This document shows positions 1-17,445 of a stretch of DNA of 64,000 bases, piece after piece (position 1 is the first letter of the stretch; each line of letters starts with the position of its first letter). The position numbers and the translations under genes are program-made. The notes below the pieces were generated by a model that did not search any database, had not been told where the DNA came from, and was given only the letters and a program-made list of their open reading frames with translations. Origin of the DNA: Epiperipatus broadwayi (lineage: Eukaryota; Onychophora; Udeonychophora; Euonychophora; Peripatidae). The stretch is from contig JAQFVV010006429.1 of the NCBI GenBank assembly GCA_028023455.1, positions 1,261,508 through 1,325,507 of the forward strand, in the 5' to 3' direction.

Positions 1-499
1 TAGCCTAGATAAGTTAAAATCAATTTTAAATAAATGTTTAATTATAATTATATATCTGAATCACAGATCTTTTGAGCTATCATATAATGTTTTACTAGAT
101 ATGTGTAAGTACAATCTTTCTGATGACCTTCAATTAAGCAGGGATTATTAGAATCTTTCATTGTTTATAAGTATTTATATTGAATGAGTTGATTAGACAT
201 TAATGCACCAGCTAAAGAACATATAACTTGTGAAAACTTATAAGGTGTCTACTCACCTTGTTTTTTTTAGTAACCATAATAATTGCCTGGCATAATTAAG
301 AATTACTTTTTGCTCATTCCTTTCTAATTTAAATTGTGTTTTGGGGTTATTTATATATTGTTTGATTAATTTTATTATTTGTTTTTTAAACAGATGATCA
401 ATCCTGCTTCATAGAAATGGATTAACTGAGTGTTTCTTAGATATGGTCATACCAAAGTGGACATATTTCTTTTATATTTTCATACTTAGATAATTTTTA
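1..499. other. AT-rich non-coding flank
   Basis: No open reading frame, RNA gene or repeat could be recognised before the microsatellite at 500. Confidence 0.5.
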
Positions 500-790
<291 letters not shown>

Positions 791-1257
791 GTTTCAAAGA
801 AAAGAACTTTATTGATAACCATAGAGTTACATTTGCTATAAGACACTTCGTATACATATATTTACATTGCTAGTGAGTAAACCAAGTTTAAGTTGGTATC
901 TGTGATGTACAAAAAAGGAACTTAACTTAGGAGGGAAAGATATTTAAACATTGTTAGGGGGGGTGAAAATACATATGTATACGTTACATTTATGAGTGCT
1001 GCTTGCTGTAATCATAGTTCTCCAAAGTCTTGGGTTATCATTGTTCAATTTGCAAAACTTCAACTTTGATGTATATTGCCATGCTGGGTTTAGTTTGCTT
1101 TCCAGTATTTGAGGTCTGATTTTGTTGTTACTGTCCTTTATATTAATATTATGCAATCAAAGACAACATTCTGTTTTTTTATTTGTAGATAATTGCCACA
1201 TTTTTTTTATATATATATATTGGTTGAGGGCATAGATTTTGGTTATTGGGAGCCATC

Positions 1258-4200
1258 TTAGAGGTTTGATTGTTGTGTTATCAGTGACCAGGTTGCTGCA
1301 TAGATGTCTGGATGTGCAATTTTATTGTCTCTGGCTCGTAGTTTTGCCAGTTTGATATTGAAAGTTGATGGATGTCGCCTTGTGTTGTTACCTAGAGTGA
1401 ATGTGCATCTAGTGCACCAGTATGCATAAAGCATAAAAGTGGCTGCACGGACTGATGGAATAGAGCCTTTGCAATATGAATTAATGATTGTTTGAAGGGT
1501 TGTGTTAGATTGTCTATATGCTCCTATCATAATAACTCGAATTCTGTCTAGTGCCGGACAAAGATAGAATAGATGTTCCTGTGTTTCTTCAGCCCTGTGA
1601 CACAGGGGACAAAAAGGATCAATGTTAGTGTATAGTCTCCGATATCTCAGAAAATATGTCGTGGGCAGTGCTTGTAGGTTTAGTCTCAGCAAAAAATCAA
1701 AATACTTTGGCTCCAGTGACCATTTTTTAAACTTACGGAGTAATTGTAGATTATTGATTTTCAGCATTGTCAGATTGGTGTCATGGGTTGGATTTGGATG
1801 GATTAATGAATAAATTTGCCAGTATGAATGCTTGTATATTGTCTGAAGAGATATCTGTGGAGCTGTGGTTTTTATATGATTGATCATTGATGCTAGTTGG
1901 TCATAAGCAGGGGGTGGTCTATCTGTTGGTGTTATTTGAAGTAGGCATTCAAGCATTGGAAAGTGTTTGACTGTGGATGTTATTAAGTTTGTGGCCTTCT
2001 GTAGATGGAAAATATAAATACTATGAAGTCCTAGTCCATTGTGAATAGGTGGTCTGGTAAGTTGTTTTGCAGATATTGACACAGTCTTCCTCTGCCACAA
2101 GAGCTTATTACAGAGAGAAGAGATTTTGTTAATAAAACCTTTAGAAAATGTGATAATGGGTGAGTAATAGGTGATTTTTGTTATGGCTAGCTGGTTAAAT
2201 AGCTGGATCTTGGAGTATATTGAAAGATATGCCTTTGAGAGAGAAGTAGTAATTCGCTCTGTTTCTTCTTTGAGTTTGTTCTGGATCTTGACCCTCATTG
2301 CACTTGCACTCATATAAAAGGGAAATCCCAAGAAAGCAGATGGCTTTCCCCCATACATGCCCGTGTACTGCTTTGCATTATAAAGAGACCAAACTGCCGT
2401 CTTATTTAGATTGACCCTGAGTTTGTGTGTAGCTGCAAATTCTTGTAGTATTGTATGCAAGGCTGGTAGGTGTTTTTTAGATGGGAGGAAGACAGTTATA
2501 TCATCCATATAAGCGATACATGTTACCTGCTGAGATGTGTTTGGTATTTGGATGCCAATGAATGTTTGCTGGATTTTTATTAATAGAGGGTTGATGTAAA
2601 AGGTGAAAAGTAAAGCACTCAGGGGGATCCTTGTGAGATTGATTGTGTTGGAGTAAAAGATTCAGAATTTTTGCCACTGAGTGTAATATGTATATCCCGA
2701 TTTAACAACAAGTTGGTTATAACATATAAAATAGTGCGAGGTATTGCAGTGGCAGCCAACATTTTAATTAATATCTCGATTGCCACAGAATCAAAAGCTG
2801 ATTCAATGTCTATTTGAACTGCAACTGGGCTGTATTTTTTCCGGCTCACACCGATCCCAATACAGCTTTGAAAAGAAGTGCTGCCTGTCCTGTAGATGAT
2901 TGCTTTCTTGCAAACTGATATGGTGAAATCAATGGGAGCAGATATGATTCAATCCTGTCTTTAATGACTTTCTCAATGATCTTGATGGCTATTGGGCACA
3001 TGGAGATAGGCCTAATATTATTAAGGGTGGTTATTGGAGCTGGTTTCTTATTAAATGGTACTATTGCAATTGGATAAAGATTTTCAATGTTGTATATTTT
3101 TTGTGAGAGATAGTTTGCAAGATTACATAATACTTGATTAGTTGTATGGCTAAGGTGTTCGTACACAAATTTTGGTATGCCATGAGTGCCTGGATGACAG
3201 GCATTGGGCAGAGTGGCAAGCTTCAAAGCAAATTCATTAATGGTAAATGGTGTATTTGTTTCAGGTGATCCAAAATAATCCGGGGTGGGTTGAAGAGTTG
3301 ATGTGTCTGAAGATTCTGTTTGAAATGCTTATAAATAGGTTCAATCATGTTATGTGCTGCATGTATAGTTGTTCCAATTTGAAGTGCCATAGGTACTCTA
3401 ATGGTGGAGGGAAAACCCATGGCCCATCTGATGTAGCCTCTAGTCCATGTATGTTGTTGACTGAGGCAGATTTTGCTTTTTTTTATCGCTAAATAGTCTT
3501 TAAGTGCTGCACATGTGCTGTTATATGCCTGGGTGAGCTTATATATATGCTGATATGTATTTTGAGTAGGTTTAGACATTGTTATCCTCTTGTGAAGTTC
3601 ATCTGCCAGAGCTAATAGCCTGGAGGGTGGAGGTTTTTTTTTTGGTGACATGGTCAATATTGAATGAAAGTATATTTATGTATGCCTGATATCTCTGCAC
3701 AGCACTTAGTTGTAGTCCTGCAAGTTTATGGAGCATAATATATGTTTCAGAAAAAAGGGATTCTGGAGTGGATGCTGGTATTAGAATTCTCATTGTTTTC
3801 CCAAGTGGTAGTGTAGTTGGCTGAATTTCAGTTAGATCAAGTGTTGCAGTTTGAGCAGAGTGATCTGAGAATGGGGATGGATTGAGCTTGAGGCTGAAGT
3901 AATGATGCAGCATTGGTGAATAGAAGCAAAGGTCAATTAAAGATGTGTGTCGGTTATTATGGAATGTTACTGTGTTTGGTGGTAAAAAACCTTCAGCACT
4001 CATGAGTGGCATTGCAATTTGATGCAGCCATTTTGAGATGAAATCTGTGTACTTCATGTTAAAATCTCCCATGATGATAGTTGGGTAAGGAGTTGATGCT
4101 AGCAGTGAATTGATGGTGAGTATTATGTTTGATATGATGACGTTTCCAGGTGGGATGTAGGTGAAAACTATGTTGAGAGTGTTTGCATGGTGATGAAATG

Positions 4201-4525
4201 TAGCTATCAACAAGTTTGCATCGATATATATGATTCTGAATGATGTGAATGGGCAAGCTGGGGTTATTAGTAGGCCAGTTCCACCCGCAGGTGATGACAT
4301 GTCCCTGGAGCATGCAAAGAAGCCTTCAGTGCGAAGATGCACTGTTGGGTCAATCTGTGATCCACTATATATTTTTGTTTCCAGAAGTCCCAATATATGT
4401 GTCTGTGTGATTTTGGTCCATTCTCTAAGTTGATGCAGTTTGTTTGCCGAGTTCAAACCCCGCACATTAAAAGCTGTTATTTTGACTTTCATTATGGTTG
4501 TATTTTGGGATTGTTCACATTTCAA
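1258..4525 (-). pseudogene. LINE-A ORF2: endonuclease-reverse transcriptase, frameshifted
   Basis: The N-terminal part (4525-3599, 308 codons) is an APE-type endonuclease: LLETKI with the catalytic Glu, GDFN, and SDH near its end. The reverse transcriptase follows in pieces at 3657-3223, 3226-2846, 2849-2619 and 2508-1258. It shows IRPISM, the motif A region IDIESAFDS, SQGSP, and MDD at the catalytic box in place of the usual ADD. The C-terminus has a CCHC finger, CPLC..EEtqEH..yLC, seen in zf-RVT domains. Frame changes occur at a run of eight A/T near 3637, near 3226, and at a C-run near 2625 that breaks the SQGSP/LSALLF junction. The enzyme would nick target DNA and copy LINE RNA; this copy cannot. 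Confidence 0.9.
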
Positions 4526-4587
4526 AATATGTTAGTGACTGGTTTTCATTGTATGAGCTGTACATTGTTGGAGTTTTAATTGGTTGG

Positions 4588-5460
4588 TTAGATAGAAGTG
4601 ATGTCCATTGGTGACCAGTCATCCGTTTGAATTCTGGTTAATGATGATGCGGTGTTGTACTCTTCTGTTTGTGAGTTGTTGTCCTCTTCTGTTTTTGGTT
4701 TTTTATTGTTTTTGCTTCTTTTTGGGCGACCTGGCCCTTTTTTTTCTATTGTATTTACTTCAACTTGTGGAAGGCATGGCATGATTGCTTCCATGATATA
4801 TGTTGATGTGTTATTTTTTATTGTGTGTGTGATGTTTGTTCTATTGGTACTTTGTGTTTCACTGTAATTGCTTTGTGATATTTCAGTTGGGTTAATATTT
4901 GAATGCATTGTATGTTTTGACAGTTGCTTGTGTTATTTTGAATTGCTTGTGTGACATTTGGATTTAAGTGCTGCATTCTGTTTGGTTCATTTATACTGTT
5001 GTCTTGGTTTTTTGTAGTTTGATCTTCTTTAGATGAAGAAGTTGTTTGCATCTGGTTATTCATATCTGAATTTATCTTGACTATGTTAGTGTGGCTGATA
5101 TCTTCCGTTTGTGTGTGGTTGAGCTGATTATTTGTTTGCTGTGATTGTAGACTCTTTCTGTTATCACATTGTTTTTCAGATCGGTCGCTGTAGGGTTCAT
5201 CTGTGTTTTTATTTTCCTCATTGGAATTTTGATTAATGAGAGGGAGTGGAGTGTTTCTTCAGGTGGAGAAGTTGTTTGCATATTGTTGTACATATTTGGA
5301 TTTATGCTATCATTATATATATGGTTGCTGTCTTCAGTATGTGTTTGGATGGCCACTCCATTTGTTTTTTGCGATTGTGGATTCTTTTTGGTGTCACATT
5401 GCGTTGCCAAGTGGCCTCGCTTCCCGCATGTGTAGCATATGGGTTTAAGCCCTCTTATGA
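4588..5460 (-). pseudogene. LINE-A ORF1: zinc-knuckle RNA-binding protein, truncated and broken
   Basis: The first readable residues (about 5440-5396) form one CCHC knuckle, CYTCGKRGHLATQC. It is followed by a long Asn/Thr/Gln/Ser-rich region with no domain I recognise, and near the end a basic patch KKGPGRPKRSKNNKK that looks like an AT-hook (core GRPKR). Three overlapping frames (5410-5081, 5063-4818, 4908-4588) show at least two frame breaks. The start of the protein is missing because the element is cut off by the (ATT)n array at 5467. ORF1 proteins of this type coat the LINE RNA; the AT-hook suggests AT-rich DNA binding, an inference from the motif only. Confidence 0.75.
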
Positions 5461-5466
5461 AGAGGC

Positions 5467-7243
<1,777 letters not shown>

Positions 7244-7609
7244 TGTAATATGAGGTCCGCCATGTGCAGGATTGCATTATATGCCACACACCTCCTTTTT
7301 GCCTATAAAAGGGGATAGTAAGACAGAAAACGCAGCCCCTCCCTATGGAGTTTTTTTATTGTTCTTCTTTCCAGACAGATGTAGCATTCCTGTCTGGATG
7401 AGAGTCAATGTCTTCTCTAACCATGCTGTTCAGATGTACATTCCTGATAGTATGGTATTTTTGTGCTGTTGTAATCATGTTGCATTGAATACATCGATGT
7501 ATCAGGTGGATTGACGTTAGTTTAACTGTGAACCTTTGGTCTAAGGTGAAATAAGGGATAGAATATTTTCTTTTCAAATGCAATCTATGTAGTTTATTCA
7601 TACTCAACA
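7244..7609 (+). promoter_or_regulatory. possible decayed solo LTR with a TATA box
   Basis: This stretch is richer in GC than its surroundings and starts TGTAATATGAGG. It has a clear TATA-box-like CTATAAAAGG near 7302 and ends CTCAACA, so it has the TG...CA ends and core promoter layout of an LTR. A second, more decayed end of the same kind lies near 7055. No matching target-site duplication is seen at the chosen ends, so the boundaries are uncertain and a simple dispersed repeat is possible. Confidence 0.25.
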
Positions 7610-9367
7610 CTCTTAAAAATATATTATTAAATTCATCTGTGAGGATGGTTTAAAATTTTAAACTAATAATTTAAATTAAAAGTTAATATTAAAATCTAAA
7701 ATAATAAATGTTATTCCTCAAATTTTAAATATTATATATGTGCATTAATAATTGTTTGTTTATTAATTACCAGAAGTGGCTTTTATTTTTTTATATTTAA
7801 GATATAGATTAAATAAAGATACATATTATTATCGCTGTGTCTCCACTGAGCTAGTGGCAAGGGCTGACGGTCTTAATAAATAAAAGTTGGATCTTTAACA
7901 GCATGTATCTGCCTACTCTATAAATTTTCTAGGTTCAAGTAGCCTAGTGGCACTCTGTAGTGCAGATGTGATAAGACTCCTTTTTTTTCAGACCATTATA
8001 ATTAATAATTGTGATTTTTAGTAGATATAAATAAATACTCCCATCTTCACCCTGCTTAATTAAGAAGTAATTAATAGTTAAATCATTATACAATGTTTAT
8101 CCTAAAAATTATAAAAATATGTGAAGTCTATTGTCCCTCTATTGCATGTAAGTTAGTGATAATTAAGCTGTTTAGTTACTAATTCATTTTTACTGGTAAA
8201 AAACACAATAGAATTTGAGATTTAAATCTAAAGATATGAACTTTTATTTTGCTTTATTAATATTTTGTTTTTTTATAATTACAAATAATTCTACATATAC
8301 TTTAGCTCTCACATTTGTGTCTTCTTTACCACAATTATTATTTTTTGTTTTAAGTGTCTCTTGTATCTCCTAGACTTCAGTGGGATATAAGAAAAGGGCA
8401 TATATGACACTATCAGATGCAGTAGTCACATGGTACTTATCCTGGAGATATAAGTAATGAAGTTCAAGTTTGTGTTGTTTATGGTAATGTTTCCATCAAT
8501 ATTACACACAGACATACAAGTTAGTGCCATTGCTTGGTTCTTATAATTAATTTTGCTGGATATACTTATCTGACTTTTACAATGTTAACCAAAACTAAAT
8601 GTAAATATATAGTACTATAGCATTTATTTTCCCCTCACTAAATTTTATATTTAAAATATGAATTTATGTACTGTAATCACATTTTCTTCACAATTTAAAT
8701 ACTATATTTCTGTAGTTAAAAGCACGTGTACGAGGTTTTTTCTGAACTTTTTTATTAACAGTGGAATTCTAATTAATGGTATAATATGCTAGCCAAAATT
8801 AAATAGAAATATGGTACTCTAGCATCTTTTTTTTTTTTCATGAAATATCACTTTCAAGCATGATCACATTTTCTTTCTGATTTAAATACTATATCTACAT
8901 AGTTAAAATCACATGTACTGATTTTTTTCCAAGTGGAATTATTTCACTTGCATAAACATAATAGTTGTTTATTTGACATGTGACATTGGATAAAGATTTA
9001 TACATTCATAAAATTATACATTCAACAGAGAAAATAGGGATTTTATATATAAGATTATTTTTATAAAAATCTTTGGAATTTTATTATTATTTTTTATATC
9101 AGGAATTATAATTTTTTTTTGTTTTGTTTTTTTAAGATTGTCAAAATTAGGTATTGAATGCCCTGTATATGTAATTATTGGTGCTATACTTCTTAGATTT
9201 GGTGCAATTGTTTTGTTTATTAAGACTGTTAGATTTATTAAAAACATCTAATTAAAACAAGTTGAAGATATTACAAAGTAATCAAAAAAGAATATGAAAA
9301 TTAAAGAGATGTTATAAATTGGGATTGTTTTCTGAAAAAATGAAATTAAAAAATAATTATGATATTG
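7610..9367. other. AT-rich non-coding sequence
   Basis: No supported gene. Two short tRNA A-box-like strings, GAGCTAGTGGCAAG (about 7849) and TAGCCTAGTGGCA (about 7941), are too weak to call. An 80-codon plus-strand frame at about 9011-9250 has no ATG and is strongly hydrophobic; I do not recognise it and chance is likely in such AT-rich DNA. Confidence 0.4.
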
Positions 9368-9438
<71 letters not shown>

Positions 9439-9447
9439 CATCATCAT
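9368..9447. repeat. (ATT)n microsatellite with ATC end
   Basis: About 80 bp of ATT units ending in a few ATC units. Confidence 0.95.
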
Positions 9448-9691
9448 CTTAACTGAGCTCCAACTATTATTAATTGAAAAAAGTTACTATTGAAAAACGT
9501 AATAAAATTTTACAATAAGTGAAGATTATGTTAACTTTTTATATTCTTTTTAGTATTTATAATCCAAATACTAATAAAGAATTAGTTATTAAATTAATTA
9601 ATAATTTTTTTAGAAAATGCAAGAGTTTATCAATAAAAATTGATATAATATAAACCCATAAATATAATAATGCTTATTTTATATGGACTAG

Positions 9692-9846
9692 TAATATTTA
9701 AACAGCATTAAACTGTTGCACATGCACTTTGGATTTTATCTATCTTTTCGAAAGACTTTATCATGGGTTTGAAGTGTTAGTATTCATCCATTTTATAGTT
9801 AAAATCCAAAGTGCATGTGCAACAGTTTAATGCTGTTTAAATATTA
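9692..9846. repeat. perfect 47-bp inverted repeat (foldback element)
   Basis: The arms 9692-9738 and 9800-9846 are exact reverse complements over 47 bp (one further G:C pair outside) with a 61-nt loop. Partly complementary ATATAAAATAA stretches lie farther out (about 9673-9683 and 9867-9877). The 14-mer TATGGACTAGTAAT occurs on both sides (9682-9695 and 9884-9897), consistent with a target duplication. It could be a foldback MITE or, if transcribed, a long RNA hairpin. No protein is encoded. Confidence 0.85.
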
Positions 9847-10084
9847 CAGTTTATAAACATTGTGCTATATAAAATAATTGACTTATGGACTAGTAATTTA
9901 AAAATTAGTTTTATTAGCCGTGATTTTTATAATGATTGATATGACAATTTAGGTAAATTAGTACAAGACAATTTTGATTATGATCCTTATATTAAAAATG
10001 ATCAAAGAAGTAAAAAATTACTAAACAAATAAGTTATTACAGAAATAAAAACAAAATTGTATGATAATATTCATCATCATTTTC

Positions 10085-10480
10085 AATCCAGCAAGATGAT
10101 GGTCTCTCCAAGTTCAATTCATCTTCTCTGACATCTACCTCTCTTCTCCACATTTCCTTATTTCATCCATTCATCTCACATGTGATCACTTTCTAGGTCT
10201 TTTACAATTTCTTAGAATGCCATTTAAGATTTCAACTGTTCATCTATTATCATCTTTTCTAACAATATATCTAACCCAGTCATTTAATCCTGTCAATGAT
10301 GTAAGAAACACCTGTTGTACTCTTATCCATGTATTTCATTTTTGATCTCTTTTTGTTACACCTAACATATATTTCTCCATATTTTAATGAAATGTCTGAA
10401 AGCTTTGCATTGGCTCTTCTGTTAAGTACCCTAGTCTCAGATCAGTAAATAAGAACTCTTAACATACATATGATAGTATT
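10085..10480 (-). pseudogene. decayed RTE-type LINE, C-terminal end of ORF2
   Basis: Read on the minus strand, one frame around 10290-10170 gives NDWVRYIVRKDDNR followed, after a stop, by TVEIL and CKRPRK. This matches the pattern W.gh..R..DnRW...iLeW.PR..KRp.gRP found at the C-terminus of RTE-like LINE polyproteins. Four or more in-frame stops show it is an old relic. The rest of the interval has the same GC-richer texture and is included as its likely extent; the outer limits are guesses. Confidence 0.6.
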
Positions 10481-11480
10481 ACAGATTTATATATAGATAA
10501 TAATAAATGAAGTATTTACATATCTTTAAAAAAAGAAAAACTATTATCAATTAATTTTATTCCAATTGAAATTATTTCTAATGATCCTAATTTTGAAAAT
10601 AGTCAGCTATGCTGTTCTCTTTATTAAGTAATGGCAAATTCACAAAAAAAAATAATGAATACTATGATGTAGTTCTATAGAGATATTACAATAAATTGTA
10701 TTTTTAAAAAATTAAATAAATTGCAGTCTTCCACTAACCTCACCTGGCCTTCGTTCTTTATTGTCTAATTTTTTTTACAAGCTTTTGGATAGAAAGTTCA
10801 ATGAATAGTCATAACTATTATTTATATGTAAAAAAAATCTCACTTAATTTTTTTCTTAACTTCTTTCTTATGGTTATTACTTGCGGTTTATATTAAGATT
10901 ACAATGTTTACAAAATCCCATAAGCCATATGCAGCAATGTGGCCCCCAGATAGAGAATAAATAAAACCGAACTAAAACTACAAAGTTTCTATATTCAATA
11001 ATAGATTGTTATAAAAATTAAATATATATAAAGATTACAGTCTAGTATTAATTCACAGAAGCAGTGAGATCAAATGTTAGAATTGGATTGATTATAAATG
11101 AATACATTTTATTACATTTTTTATATTAAAAATAAAATATTTATTAATAAAAATGAAACGCAGTCATAAAAAAAAGAATGACATTTAAAAGTTATTTTAT
11201 TTTACATCTAAATATTTTACAATTGAAACTGTATTTTTTTTATGTATAAAAAATGTGTCATGTGATGACAGAATTTGACAATTTCTGAATTCTTTTTCTT
11301 TTTGTATTAAAAATCGATTCAGAAATTATTTTGCCACTATTGTTTTGAGGGTAAGTGATTAATAAAAATTTGCACCATAGTTATGCAGAGATATATTATT
11401 ATCTTTTTTGAAAATTATCTGTCGGAGCTTCTCTCCTTTCAAATTTTAGTTAGAATTTAAATATTATATTTACAAAATAG
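10481..11480. other. AT-rich non-coding sequence
   Basis: Nothing recognisable was seen on either strand. Confidence 0.5.
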
Positions 11481-11636
11481 ACATGTAAGTAGAGGGATTT
11501 GAACTTAAAATTTTTCAATCTATATTCGCTCTTTATCTCTTTCACATTGTACGTGGTCGTGTATTGGTTGGTTGAGATTGAGTAGAGGGCGAATATAGTC
11601 TGAAAAATCCTACATTCAAATATCTCTACTTACATA
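11481..11636. repeat. imperfect inverted-repeat element (MITE-like)
   Basis: About 60-bp arms, 11481-11540 and 11575-11636, are reverse complements with a handful of mismatches. They share the GTAAGTAGAG end and the TATATTCGC core, and a short GC-richer loop separates them. The arm end GGATTTGAAC resembles an inverted tRNA B box, as in the SINE-like pieces at 30525 and 32088. No coding capacity. Confidence 0.65.
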
Positions 11637-12460
11637 TATAAGAAACATTCAGTATAAGCAAAAAAGATTACAATATTTTTCAAAATTTTGCAACATTTTT
11701 CTCTTATATCTAGAACCTATTCTAAGATTAGTCCTAAAAAGGCTGCTTCTAGCTTGGTGCGCATTTGAGATAAATATAACCATCATAGAATCGAATAACT
11801 ATTTTTGAAAGATGTAAACTCTTTATTTTTATGATTTTATGCTATCTAAAAACCTTAAAGTCAATATATTTGGTGCAAAAATAATGAAACTAAATTTTAA
11901 AATATATACCGACAATTGTGCTGAATCAGTTCAAAAATAATCAGCATTTTGAGAATTTTTGTCTATGGTGATATTTTATCCCAACCAAAAGTTGCTGTTT
12001 GCTTATCACGAGTTTTCATTTGTAATGCCTCAGATTTTTCTTTTCTCGCAATAACATTTCTCTTATTTCATCCTGGAAAAACTGTATAATATAAATAAAT
12101 TTTGATGGACAGCCAACTAATTTTAGACAGAGCCATAAAGCTGTTTGAACGAGTCAAGTTAATAAAAACAAATTATAAATCACTTTTTTATTCCTAATAC
12201 TATTCTTGCATTCGCCTGACAAAAAAAATAGGTTTATTAGAATTAAGATTATATATTTATTAATTAATATTATTTATTTCTTACTTTAATCATTGCATTT
12301 TTTATTCAATTGATCTAGATAAAAAATGTAAGCATTAATTAGATTTTAATATACTTTTTATTTTGTTTCTTATTTTAAGTATGCATTTCTGTGTAGATTA
12401 TAAGTTTAATTTATATATATAAATTTGGATTATTGTATTTTTTCCCCATATGTCAAAGTA
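11637..12460. other. AT-rich non-coding sequence
   Basis: No gene, repeat or RNA was recognised. Confidence 0.5.
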
Positions 12461-12462
12461 TC

Positions 12463-12549
12463 GGCCGGGAAGCGAACCCGGGACAATCGTCTGCAAGCAA
12501 CTGCTTGCTTGCAAGGCAGCTGCGCTGACCTCTCGGCTACTAACGCTTG
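12463..12549 (-). tRNA. tRNA-like sequence (tRNA-Ala-like pseudogene or SINE head)
   Basis: The minus strand has a good A box (TAGCCGAGAGG) and B box (GGTTCGCTTCC) with a perfect five-pair T stem (CCGGG/CCCGG). The anticodon region can be drawn with loop CTTGCAA, giving UGC (Ala). However, the acceptor stem (GCGTTAG against CCGATAC) has only five pairs, two of them wobble, and a GCAAGC-rich insertion disturbs the anticodon/variable region. It is therefore a tRNA pseudogene or the head of a SINE, not a working tRNA gene. Confidence 0.5.
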
Positions 12550-16594
<4,045 letters not shown>

Positions 16595-16624
16595 ATTTCA
16601 AAGGAACTTTATTGATTTTCAAAA

Positions 16625-17350
16625 GTTACATATTTACAAAATCATATGTTACAACATAAGTTTACATCAATATGGTTACATATTATTCATGAGGGAGTAT
16701 ATACAAGATAAAAATAATAATTATGATTACATATATTCAAAGAAAAAAAAATACATGGTTACACATTTACAAAGATCATAGGTTACAACATACATATACA
16801 TCACTATGGTTATATATAACCGATTTGGAAGTATATACAAGGTTACATAAAAATTAGTAGTGATTATGTATATTAAGAAAAAAAAAGGTCATATAAATCA
16901 ATACAGATTACATATGTAATATAGTTTTTCAGTATCTAATTCTTTTTTTTATAGGCATTCAATATTATCTACATAATAAATGAAGAGGCTTTTGTAGCAA
17001 TTACAAAGATTATAGGTTACATCAAAAGATTACATCCATATGGACACATATAAAAATTGATTATGATTACAAATATTGAGAGACCAGATTACATAGTTGC
17101 ATTTTTACAAAGATCATAGGTTACTTAATACTTTTACAATCGATATGGTTACATATAACTGATTAGGTAATATATACAGGTTACATAATTAATTTTGATT
17201 TCATATATTAAAAGAGCAAAAAGGTGGTAACAAATTAATATGGGTTACATAATGTTATATAGTTCTTTAGTATCTAATTCAAAATTTTTCTCCTTTCAAA
17301 GGCTTTTAAGATTATATACATACATAAATGATAACGCTTTTGTAGTAACT
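16625..17350 (-). repeat. tandem repeats in the LINE-C 3' region
   Basis: Diverged repeats start near 16625, 16757, 17004 and 17095. Each has a version of GGTTACA..TTTACAAAGATCATAGGTTACA, then ..ATATGGTTACATATA. The copies at 16757 and 17095 are longest and share a downstream block with AGTATCTAATTC and GGCTTTTGTAG. The first and third are shorter. Seen directly; function unknown. Confidence 0.7.
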
Positions 17351-17445
17351 AGGTAATATCACCTTAGCACTGTCTCAGTTGTTGACACATTAAGGACCAG
17401 GTATCATGAAAAATGTTAAAGGGGGCAAGCTTTCTGTCTCTTTCC

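Larger units (their letters stand above)
791..5466 (-). mobile_element. LINE-A: non-LTR retrotransposon, 5'-truncated
   Basis: A minus-strand LINE with the order ORF1 (zinc knuckle, AT-hook-like patch), ORF2 (APE endonuclease, reverse transcriptase, C-terminal zinc finger) and a 3' region of about 470 bp that ends next to a TAA repeat. The last bases contain an AATAAAG-type signal and match the end of LINE-C (16595) closely, so the two are related families. The 5' side stops inside ORF1 against an (ATT)n array. ORF2 has several frameshifts, so the copy is dead. A zinc-finger-ended ORF2 plus a CCHC ORF1 fits the I/Tx1/L1-type superfamilies; the exact clade is not decided. Confidence 0.9.

Noticed and set aside
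9011-9250. Hydrophobic 80-codon plus-strand frame
   Set aside because: No ATG, extreme T-rich composition that gives Phe/Ile/Leu by chance, and no family recognised.
9368-9447. Regularly spaced repeats as a possible CRISPR array
   Set aside because: This and all other regular repeats in the window are simple microsatellites without spacers; the DNA is eukaryotic.
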